Shown here in pieces: positions 18,601 to 26,134 of a DNA stretch of 40,993 nucleotides (position 1 is its first letter; each line of letters begins with the position of its first letter). The translations under genes and the position numbers were made by a program. Below the pieces are notes generated by a model. That model searched no databases, was not told the DNA's origin, and was given only the letters and a program-made list of their open reading frames with translations. The stretch comes from Acetobacteraceae bacterium (GTDB lineage: Bacteria > Pseudomonadota > Alphaproteobacteria > Acetobacterales > Acetobacteraceae): contig JAIYDD010000119.1 of NCBI GenBank assembly GCA_027487675.1, positions 1 through 40,993 on the forward strand, read 5' to 3'.

Positions 18601-20388
18601 TCAGAACCGCGCGGTGAGGTCGAGCTGGATGACATCGGCCTTGTAGGCCGGGCCGGCGATCTCCTCGCCCGACATGTAGCGCAGCCGAAGCGCGGTGTTG
18701 TGCGCGATGCCGAGCGCACCGCCGATGATGAAGCCCTTGGAATTCGTCCCGCCCAGACGGAAGTCGCTGTCGGTGAACGCGTCGAGCACCGCGTCGGATT
18801 CAAGGTAGCGGTAGGCGAAGGAGACCTGCCAGCTCAGCGCGCTGTCCACGTCGGCGTGGCCGAGCGAGAGGCGCAGCAGGTAGCCCTCGCTGCCGCCGGC
18901 GAAGGTGCTGCCGGGGCCGATGTTGTTGATGACCCCGTTCGGGGATGCGGTGCCGAACACGCCGCGCGACAGCAGCCGGGCGCGGTCGAAGCCGATGTTG
19001 TTGACGTAGTTGCCTTCCGCCGTGACGCGGTAGGGCGCGAAGCCGGTGTAGTCGAGCCGCGCGTAGAGATCGAGGATCTCGAAGGGCGAGGCGAGGCCGA
19101 AATACTGCGGCTGCGGGTCGGTCGCCGGCCGCGGCGTCAGGTTGCGCAGCGGGCGAAGCGTGTTGGTGTTTTGCGTGAAGAAGGCGCGCGTGACGTCGGT
19201 GTCGCAGGCATCGGCCGCAGACGGCACCGCGCAGGGCGAGGAGACGGAGCCCTGTGCGCCGACGAAGTTGTAGTAGCCGGCGTTGAGGCCGATGTTCCAG
19301 TCGCGCGCGAAGCGCCAGTCGCCGCCGGCCTGCAGGCCGAGCAGGTAGCGGTCGCGGGAGCGGAACTTCTCCACCTCGGTCGAGCTGAAGTTGAAGTCGG
19401 TGTTGAAATAGGGGAAGGCGCCCGCCGTCACGTAGCCGCTCAGCCCTCGCGCCAGCTCGCGCCGGTAGCGCGCGGCAATGCCGTCGAAGCCGAGATCCTC
19501 GTCGTACAGGAGATCGGTCGAGACGAAGGGGTTCGGCATGCGCCCGGCATTCACCGTCAGCCCGTCGAGAGGCGTCATCCGAAGGAAGGCGCGGTCGAGC
19601 CAGATCGCGTATTTCGAGAAGCTGCCGAACTGCCCGGCGGAGGAGGAGACGGCGCCGAAGGTCTGGTTGGTCGAGACAGGGCTCGAATCATTGCCGGTCG
19701 CCAGCCGGAACTCGGCGCTGATCCAGCTGTCGATGTCGGCCTGCACGCCGAGGCGCGCGCGCAGGCGGTAGCGGGTGCGTTCCTCCTCCGTGTTCAGCAG
19801 CGGCGCGTTGGCGGTGCCGTTCAGGTCGAAGGCGGAGCCGTTGTTGATCGACTGGAAGTTCGGGAACTGGCTGGACGGGGCATTGCCCGACGGGAAGTGC
19901 GTGAATTCCGCGCGCAGCCGCACATCGCCCGACGGCCTGATGCGGTCGGTCCATTGCGGCGCGGCAGGCGTGGCAGCGGCGGCGGCGCCCTGCGGGCGCA
20001 GTTCGGCCATCACGTCGCGGCGCACTTCCTCGCGGATCTGGCGGCGCACGGTCTCGGGCACGAAGGTCACGCGCACCGTTCCAACCGGCACCTCCGCCGG
20101 GGCGACCGCATCGGCCGGTGCCGAAGGGCGCGTCGCCGGCCGTGCCGCTGCCGGGGCCGGCACGACGGCCGCCGGGCGGGCGGCCCGCTGGGCCGTCGCC
20201 TCGGCCTCCGCCTGGCGCAGCAGCGCATCGGCCTGGTCGCGCGTCAGCACGCCGTTCTGGATCAGGATCTCGATCAGCCGCACCGTGGTGTTGGCGGCCG
20301 CGGCGTTGCCCGCCGCATCCGCGGCGAAGAGCGCGCCTAGGGCGGCGATGAGCGCCACCGGCAGCCGACGCGTTCCGTTCCGAGCCAT
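18601..20388 (-). CDS. Putative outer-membrane porin (Porin_5-like)
   Basis: 595 residues from the ATG at 20,388, which has a GGAG about 9 bp upstream; an ATG at 20,430 would overlap tonB and spoil the signal peptide. After the signal sequence comes a short helical block, LIEILIQNGVLTRDQADALL, then an Ala/Pro linker. A second helical motif, VRVTFVPETVRRQIREEVRR, is typical of the putative-porin family. From about 170 the protein is beta-barrel-like, with many alternating strands (RIRPSGDVRLRAEFTHF, RYRLRARLGVQADIDSWISA, LDRAFLRMTPLDGLTVNAGR) and a C-terminal strand ending in Phe (DVIQLDLTARF), as required for BAM recognition. Substrate unknown. It sits in the TonB/TPS operon and may be an accessory outer-membrane channel for it. 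Confidence 0.85.
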   Translation of the reverse strand: MARNGTRRLPVALIAALGALFAADAAGNAAAANTTVRLIEILIQNGVLTRDQADALLRQAEAEATAQRAARPAAVVPAPAAARPATRPSAPADAVAPAEVPVGTVRVTFVPETVRRQIREEVRRDVMAELRPQGAAAAATPAAPQWTDRIRPSGDVRLRAEFTHFPSGNAPSSQFPNFQSINNGSAFDLNGTANAPLLNTEEERTRYRLRARLGVQADIDSWISAEFRLATGNDSSPVSTNQTFGAVSSSAGQFGSFSKYAIWLDRAFLRMTPLDGLTVNAGRMPNPFVSTDLLYDEDLGFDGIAARYRRELARGLSGYVTAGAFPYFNTDFNFSSTEVEKFRSRDRYLLGLQAGGDWRFARDWNIGLNAGYYNFVGAQGSVSSPCAVPSAADACDTDVTRAFFTQNTNTLRPLRNLTPRPATDPQPQYFGLASPFEILDLYARLDYTGFAPYRVTAEGNYVNNIGFDRARLLSRGVFGTASPNGVINNIGPGSTFAGGSEGYLLRLSLGHADVDSALSWQVSFAYRYLESDAVLDAFTDSDFRLGGTNSKGFIIGGALGIAHNTALRLRYMSGEEIAGPAYKADVIQLDLTARF

Positions 20389-20426
20389 GCGATCCGTCTC
20401 CGACTTCGATGTGTGCCGCGGCCGCG

Positions 20427-21242
20427 TCATCCGCGCGCCGCGACGCGCGCCACCATGGGCTGCGGCAGGTCCGCTGCCGGCGGCTGCAGCTGGCAATTGC
20501 GATAGACCTCGATGACGGCAGCGTCGCGGCCCTGGTCGCCCGTCGTGCCGACCAGCTGCACCCGGCTCGGCCTGCCGTTCGGTTCGATCCAGAGCCGCGC
20601 CGTCACCTGGTAGGTGCCGACGCGCGTCCGCTCGTTCTGCTGCAGGCAGCGCTGCAGGGCGGCGGAGGCGACGGCGGCATAGCCGCCGAAGCGGGAGCCG
20701 GCGCCGCCGCCCGGGCCCGTGCCGGTGCCGCCGATCACCCCTGTTGCGCTGCCGCCCGGCAGGCCGAAGGGATTGGCGCCGCCCGGGCCGGTCGGCAGGC
20801 CGAGCCCGGCCGGCGGCGCGGGCGCCTGGGGCTGAGGCGCCGGCTGGGGCTGCGGCTCCACCCGCTGCAGGGGCTGGTCCTGCACGCGCGGCTGGATCGC
20901 CGGCTCCGGCGGCGGGTCGGGGCGTTCCTGCGGCGGCGGGGGCGGCGGGGGCGGTGGAAGCTGCACGCGCGTGACCGTGGTGACCACCTGGCGCTGCTGG
21001 TGGTGGCCATCCGCTTCGAGCAGCGTCCAGCCGAGATAGCCGGCGCCGCCGAGAAGCAGAAGGCCGACGACGGACAGGCCCAGGCGGCGGCGGGCTGCGC
21101 GGCGCTCCTCCGCTTCCTCGGCGGCGATGAGTGCGGCGAAGCTGTCCTCTGCGGACGCGGCAGCCGGCGCGGCGGCGGGCGTCGCCGCCGGGCGCTCCGC
21201 CTCCGCCAGCCCGCCCGCGCCGCGATCCGCGCCGTCCGCCAT
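20427..21242 (-). CDS. TonB-like energy-transducing protein
   Basis: 271 residues. A cytoplasmic N-terminus of about 50 residues precedes one transmembrane helix (GLSVVGLLLLGGAGYLGW, about 53-70). Next is a periplasmic proline-rich spacer with a PPPPPPPPP run and PQPQPAPQPQ repeats (about 95-145), then a Gly-rich section. The C-terminal domain has TYQVTARLWIEPNGRPSRVQ, the strand-turn-strand pattern of TonB C-termini. Two cysteines flank that domain (LQRCLQQ and YRNCQL) and could form a disulfide in the periplasm. TonB proteins carry energy from the ExbB-ExbD proton channel to an outer-membrane partner. No TonB-dependent receptor gene lies in this window, so the partner is more likely one of the operon's own outer-membrane proteins, or an unlinked receptor. 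ExbD is encoded 20 bp upstream. Confidence 0.85.
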   Translation of the reverse strand: MADGADRGAGGLAEAERPAATPAAAPAAASAEDSFAALIAAEEAEERRAARRRLGLSVVGLLLLGGAGYLGWTLLEADGHHQQRQVVTTVTRVQLPPPPPPPPPQERPDPPPEPAIQPRVQDQPLQRVEPQPQPAPQPQAPAPPAGLGLPTGPGGANPFGLPGGSATGVIGGTGTGPGGGAGSRFGGYAAVASAALQRCLQQNERTRVGTYQVTARLWIEPNGRPSRVQLVGTTGDQGRDAAVIEVYRNCQLQPPAADLPQPMVARVAARG

Positions 21243-21262
21243 GTGCGCCCGGCCCGTCCCGC

Positions 21263-21673
21263 TCAGCGCGCCACGACGCGCTGCGCTGCCAGCCCGATGG
21301 ACTGGATGCCGACGCGCGCGCAGATGTCGAGCACCGCCATCACCTTTTCGTAGTGCGCGGTGCGCTCGCCGCGCAGCACCACGGGCAGGTCGGGCTGGGT
21401 GGCCTTCAGGTCGCGCAGCCGCTGCTCCAGCTCGGCGAGCGAGACGGGGATGGCGTCGATCGAGACCGCGCCGTTCTCCGACACGCTGATCACCTTGGTC
21501 CGCGGCACCGCGAGGCTGGTGGCGGAGGAGGCGGTCGGCAGATCCACCCGCATGCCCTGCACCGAGGCCGTCGTCATCAGGATGAAAATCACCATCAGCA
21601 CGTAGGCGAGGTCGAGCATCGGCGTGATGTTGATGTCGTCGTAGGGCTTGTCTTCGTCCTGGACCTTGGCCAT
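21263..21673 (-). CDS. exbD: ExbD/TolR-family biopolymer transport protein
   Basis: 136 residues. The cytoplasmic start is followed by the conserved segment DDINITPMLDLAYVLMVIFI, whose transmembrane aspartate (MLD, about residue 21) is the proton-carrying residue of the ExbD/TolR family. A roughly 90-residue periplasmic domain ends in the usual alpha/beta fold (HYEKVMAVLDICARVGIQSIGL). It forms the proton channel with ExbB and energises a TonB-like protein. The start ATG has a GGAG 9 bp upstream. It lies between the ExbB-like gene (51 bp) and the TonB gene (20 bp). Confidence 0.93.
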   Translation of the reverse strand: MAKVQDEDKPYDDINITPMLDLAYVLMVIFILMTTASVQGMRVDLPTASSATSLAVPRTKVISVSENGAVSIDAIPVSLAELEQRLRDLKATQPDLPVVLRGERTAHYEKVMAVLDICARVGIQSIGLAAQRVVAR

Positions 21674-21724
21674 CGCGTCAGGCTCCGCGGCGCGGGAGAG
21701 GCAGGGGAAGGGCGCGCATCGGCA

Positions 21725-23566
21725 TCACTCCGCCGCCGCGCGCAGCTTCGGCGCGTCGGGCGCGATGCCGCCCTCGCCGATGCGGGTGACCAGTTCGTCG
21801 GAGAAGATGCGCATGTCGGCGTTCAGGTCGCGGATGCGCGTCAGCAGGTAGTTGTAGGCGAACAGCGCCGGGATCGCGACGGCCAGCCCCGCGACGGTCG
21901 CCGCCAGCGCGGCGGCGACGCCGGGGGCGATCGCGTTCACGTTCACATCGCCCGCCGCGGCCACCGCGGCGAAGACGATCATCACGCCGACCACCGTGCC
22001 GAGCAGGCCGATGAAGGGGCCGCCCGAGATCGCGATGGTCAGCATCACGATCCCGCTGCTGAGCTTCTGCCCCTCCACCGTGATCTCCCGGTCCACCGAG
22101 GCGCGGATCGAGGCGAGCGAGGCGGCGGAGAGGTTGCCCGCGCGCGCGATGCCGCCGCGCGTGTCCAACTCCTCGAGCCCGGTCTGCCACATGCGGTAGA
22201 GCGGGGATTTCCGGTAGCGGCGATGCGCCAGCGGGTCCGACAGCCCCTCGACGCCGGCGATGCCGCGCGGGCCGGCCTTCGCCAGCGCCTCGCGGAAGGC
22301 GCGGCGGAAGGCGCGGTTCGCCTTGGCGGAGGCGCCGATGTAGAGCGCCTTGGCCGCGAAGATCAACCAGGTGATGGGCGCGATCACCGCGCAGATGCCC
22401 ATGACGATCCAGGCATCGATCGTCAGGTTGCGCACGATGATCGCCAGGTAGCCGGTGCCGAAGATGGAGCCTTCCTCCGGCACGTCGAAGCGCAGCAGGT
22501 CGCCGCGCGGCCCCTCGCCGCGCGCCGCGGCTTCCAGGAAGGCGCCGCTGCGGTCCGCCTTGGCGATGCGCACCACGTCGATGCGGCCGGCGAAGCCCGG
22601 CAGGGGCGAAGGCGTGGCGGCGTCGGGCAGCGGCCCGCCGAGCGCCGCGGCGCCGGCTGCGGCGGGCAGCGCCGCCGGCGCCTCCGCCTGCGGACGGCCA
22701 TCGAGGAACAGCCGCAGCCGCCCGCCCGCCGCGACGAGCGCGACGTGGCGCCAGGACTCCGCGGGGATCGCCGTGGCGCCGGCGATCCGCACCGGCTCCG
22801 CCCCCGCCGCGGCGAGGCTGGCGAAGGGCGCGCCCTGCGAGAGGCCGAGCGTCAGCAGCCCGCCATCGGCCAGCCGCGCCTGGTAGAGCACGCCCTCGGC
22901 CGCCGCGGCATCGGGGCGCACCCAGATCGACCAGGTCATGGTCTCACCGGCCCGCCAGCCGAGCGTCGGGCTGTCGTTCAGCTGGATCAGGTCGGTCCCC
23001 GACAGCGCCTGGCCGGAGGCCACCAGCCCGTCGTCGCGCCGCCCGCCGGCCGGGGCGGCGGGGTTGTTGCCATAGCCGGTCAGGTCGCGGAGCTGCCCGC
23101 CTTCCTCGCCGAAGTTCAGCGCCAGCACGGTCTCAGGGTCGAAGCTCTCGCGCGCGTTGCCGGCGGGCGGGGCGTTCCTGTTGCCCCAGTAGACGTAGAT
23201 CGGCGTGCCCTCGGCGCCCATCCGCAGGTCCGGGATGCTGACCCAGAACAGGCCGACCTGCTCCAGCAGGCTGTCGTAGCGCTCGACGTGGAAGCGCAGC
23301 GGCGTGCGGTCGTCGCCGGCGACGAAGCGCAGGTCGGTGCCGTCTTCCTTCGCGTTGTTGAAGTTGAAGACGCCGCCATGCAGGCGAACGAGCACCAGCG
23401 TGCGGCCGGCGCTGCGCGGCGGCGTCGCCTCAGCGCCCTGCGGGTCGGCGCCGACCACGATGCGCATGCGATAGGCCCAGTCGGCGTTCCACCATGCCTG
23501 CGCCGCCCCGGGCAGGACCCCGAGGCCTAGCAGGAGCGCGAGTGCGAAGACGAGGCGTCGTGTCAT
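21725..23566 (-). CDS. ExbB/TolQ-family proton-channel protein fused to DUF2341 and LamG-like domains
   Basis: 613 residues from the ATG at 23,566, about two and a half times the length of ordinary ExbB. The start is a signal sequence (MTRRLVFALALLLGLGVLPG) followed by WWNADWAYRMRIVV, the opening of the DUF2341 family. The next part has FNFNNAKEDGTDLRFVAGDD and IYVYWGN (about 26-135). A concanavalin/LamG-like section (about 140-350) contains MTWSIWVRP, ESWRHVALVAAGGRLRLFLDG and RIDVVRIAK. The first membrane helix lies at about 372-400. The ExbB core follows: TIAISGGPFIGLLGTVVGVMIVF (about 500-530) and APGVAAALAATVAGLAVAIP (about 545-570). The large N-terminal part should sit in the periplasm. 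It begins 5 bp after the tpsB stop. ExbB function follows from the family; a glycan- or protein-binding role for the extension is inference. Confidence 0.9.
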   Translation of the reverse strand: MTRRLVFALALLLGLGVLPGAAQAWWNADWAYRMRIVVGADPQGAEATPPRSAGRTLVLVRLHGGVFNFNNAKEDGTDLRFVAGDDRTPLRFHVERYDSLLEQVGLFWVSIPDLRMGAEGTPIYVYWGNRNAPPAGNARESFDPETVLALNFGEEGGQLRDLTGYGNNPAAPAGGRRDDGLVASGQALSGTDLIQLNDSPTLGWRAGETMTWSIWVRPDAAAAEGVLYQARLADGGLLTLGLSQGAPFASLAAAGAEPVRIAGATAIPAESWRHVALVAAGGRLRLFLDGRPQAEAPAALPAAAGAAALGGPLPDAATPSPLPGFAGRIDVVRIAKADRSGAFLEAAARGEGPRGDLLRFDVPEEGSIFGTGYLAIIVRNLTIDAWIVMGICAVIAPITWLIFAAKALYIGASAKANRAFRRAFREALAKAGPRGIAGVEGLSDPLAHRRYRKSPLYRMWQTGLEELDTRGGIARAGNLSAASLASIRASVDREITVEGQKLSSGIVMLTIAISGGPFIGLLGTVVGVMIVFAAVAAAGDVNVNAIAPGVAAALAATVAGLAVAIPALFAYNYLLTRIRDLNADMRIFSDELVTRIGEGGIAPDAPKLRAAAE

Positions 23567-23571
23567 GAGGA

Positions 23572-25164
23572 TCAGAACTCGCCGCGAATGCGGAACAGGG
23601 TGCGGAACGTACCGGCCGGCGTCAGCGGCCCGTCGAGCAGCGTCGCCGCGCCTTCGAGCGAGCCGTGCAGCCCGCCGAACAGCTGCACGCGCGTGCCGAC
23701 GCCGGCCGAGAGCAGCTGGCTGCCGGCGGATTGCTGCGGCAGCGGCCGATGGATGCCGAGGGAGGCGGCGTCGAGGAACGCGTGCACGCGCACCTCGTCC
23801 GCCCGCGGGCCGATGAGGCGCGCATAGGAGGGGCTGCGGATCTCGAGCTGCGCGGCCGCGCCGAAATCGCCCAGCGTCTCGACCTCGTAGTAGCCCCGTA
23901 CGCTGTCCACGCCGCCGGCGCCGAACTGCTCGTTGCTGATCAGCGGGTCGCGCGCCAGCTGGCCCTGCGTCGCGCCGTAGAGCTGCATGTCGTTGGCGAA
24001 GCGGCGCAGGTGCGAGCCTTCGGCGCGCAGATGCGTCCAGCTGGCCGAGGCGAAGGCGCGCTTCTGCTCGAACTCCGCCGTGTCGCTGCCGAAGCCGCGC
24101 AGCCCCGCGGTCAGCGAGGCGGAAGCCTGGGTGAGGGTCTGCTCGCCGCCCCAGGCGGCCTGCCAGGCGGCAGTGACCGGGTAGTAGGTGACGGGCACGT
24201 CGGTGCGGTCGGCGCCCTGGATCAGGCCTTCCTCGAAGGCCTTGCGGTCGATGCCGAACACCAGGCTGTGGTTGAACCCCGGCTCGGCGCCGAGCGGCAG
24301 CAGGCCGCGCAAGCCGACGATGGTGCCGCGCCCGACAACGGAGGTGCCGCCGACCGCGGCGACGTTGCTGTCGGAGCGCACGGCGGAGACCAGCAGCCCG
24401 GCGCCGCTGGCGCTGCCGGGGATGCGCCAGAGGTAGGAGCCGGAATAGACCGCGGCGTTGCGCGTGTCCTGCGGCGCGGTCTGGAAGCCGAAGCTGACCG
24501 AATCGCCGCGCTGCCAGAGGTTGTCGTAGCGGACATTGCCCGACAGGCGCAGCGGCTCTGTGTTGGCGCTGCGGCGGTTGTTGAGCTCGGCGCTGGCGCG
24601 CAGCGGCAGCCGGTCCTCGACGCGGAGGTCGACATCCACCGTGTCCGGCGCCGCGCCGGCGCGCAGCTCCGGCGTCACGCGGCGGTCGGGCGAGCGGTTC
24701 AGGGCGATGACGTCGCGCTGCACCGCGCCGAGGTTCGGCACCGTGCCCTCGGCGACCGAGGGCGCCTGGCGGCGCACCTGGCTTGGCACCGTCCATTCGG
24801 CGCCGACCACGCGCAGCCGCCCGACCGGCCGCTCCACCACCCGCAGCGTCACCACGCCGTCGTCCACGCGCTGCTGCGGCAACTCGACCGACACGGTGGC
24901 GAAGCCCGCCTGGGCATAGGCTTCCTCGAGCGCGGCCCGCGCGCGCTCGATGTCCGCCACCGTGCGACCGGGGCCGAGATGCGGATAGACCGCCTCCTCG
25001 ACCGCCAGCGGCGGCAGGGAGCTGTTCCCGACCACCCGGTATTCGAGGATGGCGAAGCGCGGCGATGCGGCCGGCTGCTGCGCGTCGACGCGTCCGGCGC
25101 CGAACACGGGCATGAGGCCGGCCGAGACCAGCGCGGCGAGGGGCAGCATGCGGGCGCACCACAT
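23572..25164 (-). CDS. Two-partner secretion transporter (TpsB, FhaC/ShlB/HecB family)
   Basis: About 530 residues from the ATG at 25,164; ATG 25,149 is an alternative, and the open frame to 25,239 adds an unlikely leader. The signal peptide is LPLAALVSAGLMPVFGAG. POTRA1 (about 35-110) has EYRVVGNSSLPPLAVEEAV and VSVELPQQRVDDGVVTLRVV. POTRA2 (about 112-185) includes RDVIALNRSPDRRVTPELR. The 16-strand barrel runs to the C-terminus, with the Omp85-superfamily VRGY motif (SVRGYYEVE, about 421) and a terminal Phe (FRIRGEF). This family recognises the TPS domain of a partner exoprotein with its POTRA domains and passes it through the barrel pore; the neighbouring 5,064-16,811 product is the obvious partner. 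It is the first gene of a seven-gene operon. Its mature part appears to lack cysteine. Confidence 0.92.
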   Translation of the reverse strand: MWCARMLPLAALVSAGLMPVFGAGRVDAQQPAASPRFAILEYRVVGNSSLPPLAVEEAVYPHLGPGRTVADIERARAALEEAYAQAGFATVSVELPQQRVDDGVVTLRVVERPVGRLRVVGAEWTVPSQVRRQAPSVAEGTVPNLGAVQRDVIALNRSPDRRVTPELRAGAAPDTVDVDLRVEDRLPLRASAELNNRRSANTEPLRLSGNVRYDNLWQRGDSVSFGFQTAPQDTRNAAVYSGSYLWRIPGSASGAGLLVSAVRSDSNVAAVGGTSVVGRGTIVGLRGLLPLGAEPGFNHSLVFGIDRKAFEEGLIQGADRTDVPVTYYPVTAAWQAAWGGEQTLTQASASLTAGLRGFGSDTAEFEQKRAFASASWTHLRAEGSHLRRFANDMQLYGATQGQLARDPLISNEQFGAGGVDSVRGYYEVETLGDFGAAAQLEIRSPSYARLIGPRADEVRVHAFLDAASLGIHRPLPQQSAGSQLLSAGVGTRVQLFGGLHGSLEGAATLLDGPLTPAGTFRTLFRIRGEF

Positions 25165-25288
25165 GCCGCGAAGCGCCTGTCGGGCGCCCGCGCCTCCACA
25201 AGCCGATCTTATCACCCCGAAGGTCCCGCCCATGAGCATCGCAGAGGCGGAGCGAGTAGCAGGCGTACCGAAGCGCGAAGTGTTGAAG

Positions 25289-25344
25289 TCTCGTGAAGTT
25301 TATACCGAGTTCAGAATTATGACGGACGTCAGAAAATCTCGTGA
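25289..25344 (-). promoter_or_regulatory. AT-richer promoter/operator region of the tpsB operon
   Basis: This is the only clearly AT-rich patch in the window, about 125-180 bp upstream of tpsB. Read on the - strand it holds two -10-like hexamers, CATAAT (25,316-25,321) and TATAAA (25,299-25,304), neither with a good -35 at normal spacing. A perfect dyad, TGACG-GA-CGTCA, lies at 25,320-25,331. The octamer TCTCGTGA occurs twice in the same orientation (25,289-25,296 and 25,337-25,344), 48 bp apart, bracketing the dyad and both hexamers. This looks like a regulated promoter for the operon, but no regulator is identified. Confidence 0.4.
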
Positions 25345-25662
25345 CAACGACCATAGGCAGCCGGGCCGTCTCGTCCGCGGCCACCGGGCGGGCCGGCACA
25401 TGCACCGCGTCCCGTCGCGTCACCGGCGCCCCGGCCCGGCTTGACGCGGGACGGACCTCGATCGGCCTTCGCAGCCCCGCCTGCTCCTGCGTCGTCCAGC
25501 GGGCTGGCGCACGGCGGCTTCCTCACCGGCGGGGCCTGCCGTCCGGCCAATGGCGCCCCCTCGCACCCGCCGGGCTGCCGGGAACGTGTAGCGCGCGCGA
25601 GGATCGCGCGGGCCATCGACGCGCTGCCGACCTCGTCGAACTTGCAGCGCGGAGAGAGCGGG
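25345..25662. other. Gap without recognisable gene upstream of the small disordered protein
   Basis: About 320 bp of GC-rich DNA between the presumed tpsB control region and the ATG at 25,663. Several frames are open on both strands, but they are Arg/Ala/Pro-rich, lack convincing starts and show no domain. It probably carries the leader and promoter of the 25,663 gene. Confidence 0.4.
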
Positions 25663-25995
25663 ATGGCGGAGGAAAGGCCACGGAAGGGCGGCAAATCCTT
25701 TCCCTGGGGACAGGATGGCCGGACGAAGACGGCCCGGCCGACAAGTGTCGGCCCCCACCATGCGCGCGACCACCAGGAGGATCCCGCCAACCCCGGCATC
25801 CGCCCGGAGGACGGCTATGGCGCCGAGATCGCACGCAACAACGCGGCGGCGGCCGAACAGCCGACCGGGCCGGGCGCGCGGCCGGTGCGCGCCCCCGCGC
25901 GCAAGCCGGGCAGCGAGATGACGGAAGAGGAGGCGAAGGGGGCCTCCGGCCCCGCGCGGGATGCGCCGCCGCTGCGCGGCACCTCGGGCGACTGA
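25663..25995 (+). CDS. Small hydrophilic, probably disordered protein
   Basis: 110 residues, starting at an ATG with GGAGAGAG 4-8 bp upstream. The open frame extends further 5', but this start has the best ribosome binding site and the composition changes there. The protein has no signal peptide or membrane segment. It is rich in Pro, Ala, Gly, Arg and Glu, with charged clusters (MAEERPRKGGK, SEMTEEEAKG) and no cysteine. I recognise no family. It converges on hrcA with a stem-loop between them. Confidence 0.5.
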   Translation: MAEERPRKGGKSFPWGQDGRTKTARPTSVGPHHARDHQEDPANPGIRPEDGYGAEIARNNAAAAEQPTGPGARPVRAPARKPGSEMTEEEAKGASGPARDAPPLRGTSGD

Positions 25996-26058
25996 TGCCA
26001 CCGGCCGCACCGCAGGGCCTCCGGTCGCCGCGGCGGGCCAGGCGGCCGCAAGCGGCGC

Positions 26059-26078
26059 CCGGCGCCCCTGCGCGCCGG
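26059..26078. terminator. Stem-loop between convergent genes, possible bidirectional terminator
   Basis: CCGGCGC, a six-base loop (CCCTGC) and GCGCCGG form a perfect 7-bp GC stem, centred between the stop of the 25,663 gene and the stop of hrcA. No T-tract follows on either strand. Confidence 0.4.
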
Positions 26079-26134
26079 ACGCGGGTGCCGGCGGTCACCG
26101 CGAGTAGCCGTTGGCAGGCGGCCGGGCCGACCGG

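Noticed and set aside
25165-25423. Upstream extension of the - strand frames above tpsB and DUF2341-ExbB
   Set aside because: The AT-rich promoter-like island lies here, and the translated leaders have no coding character.
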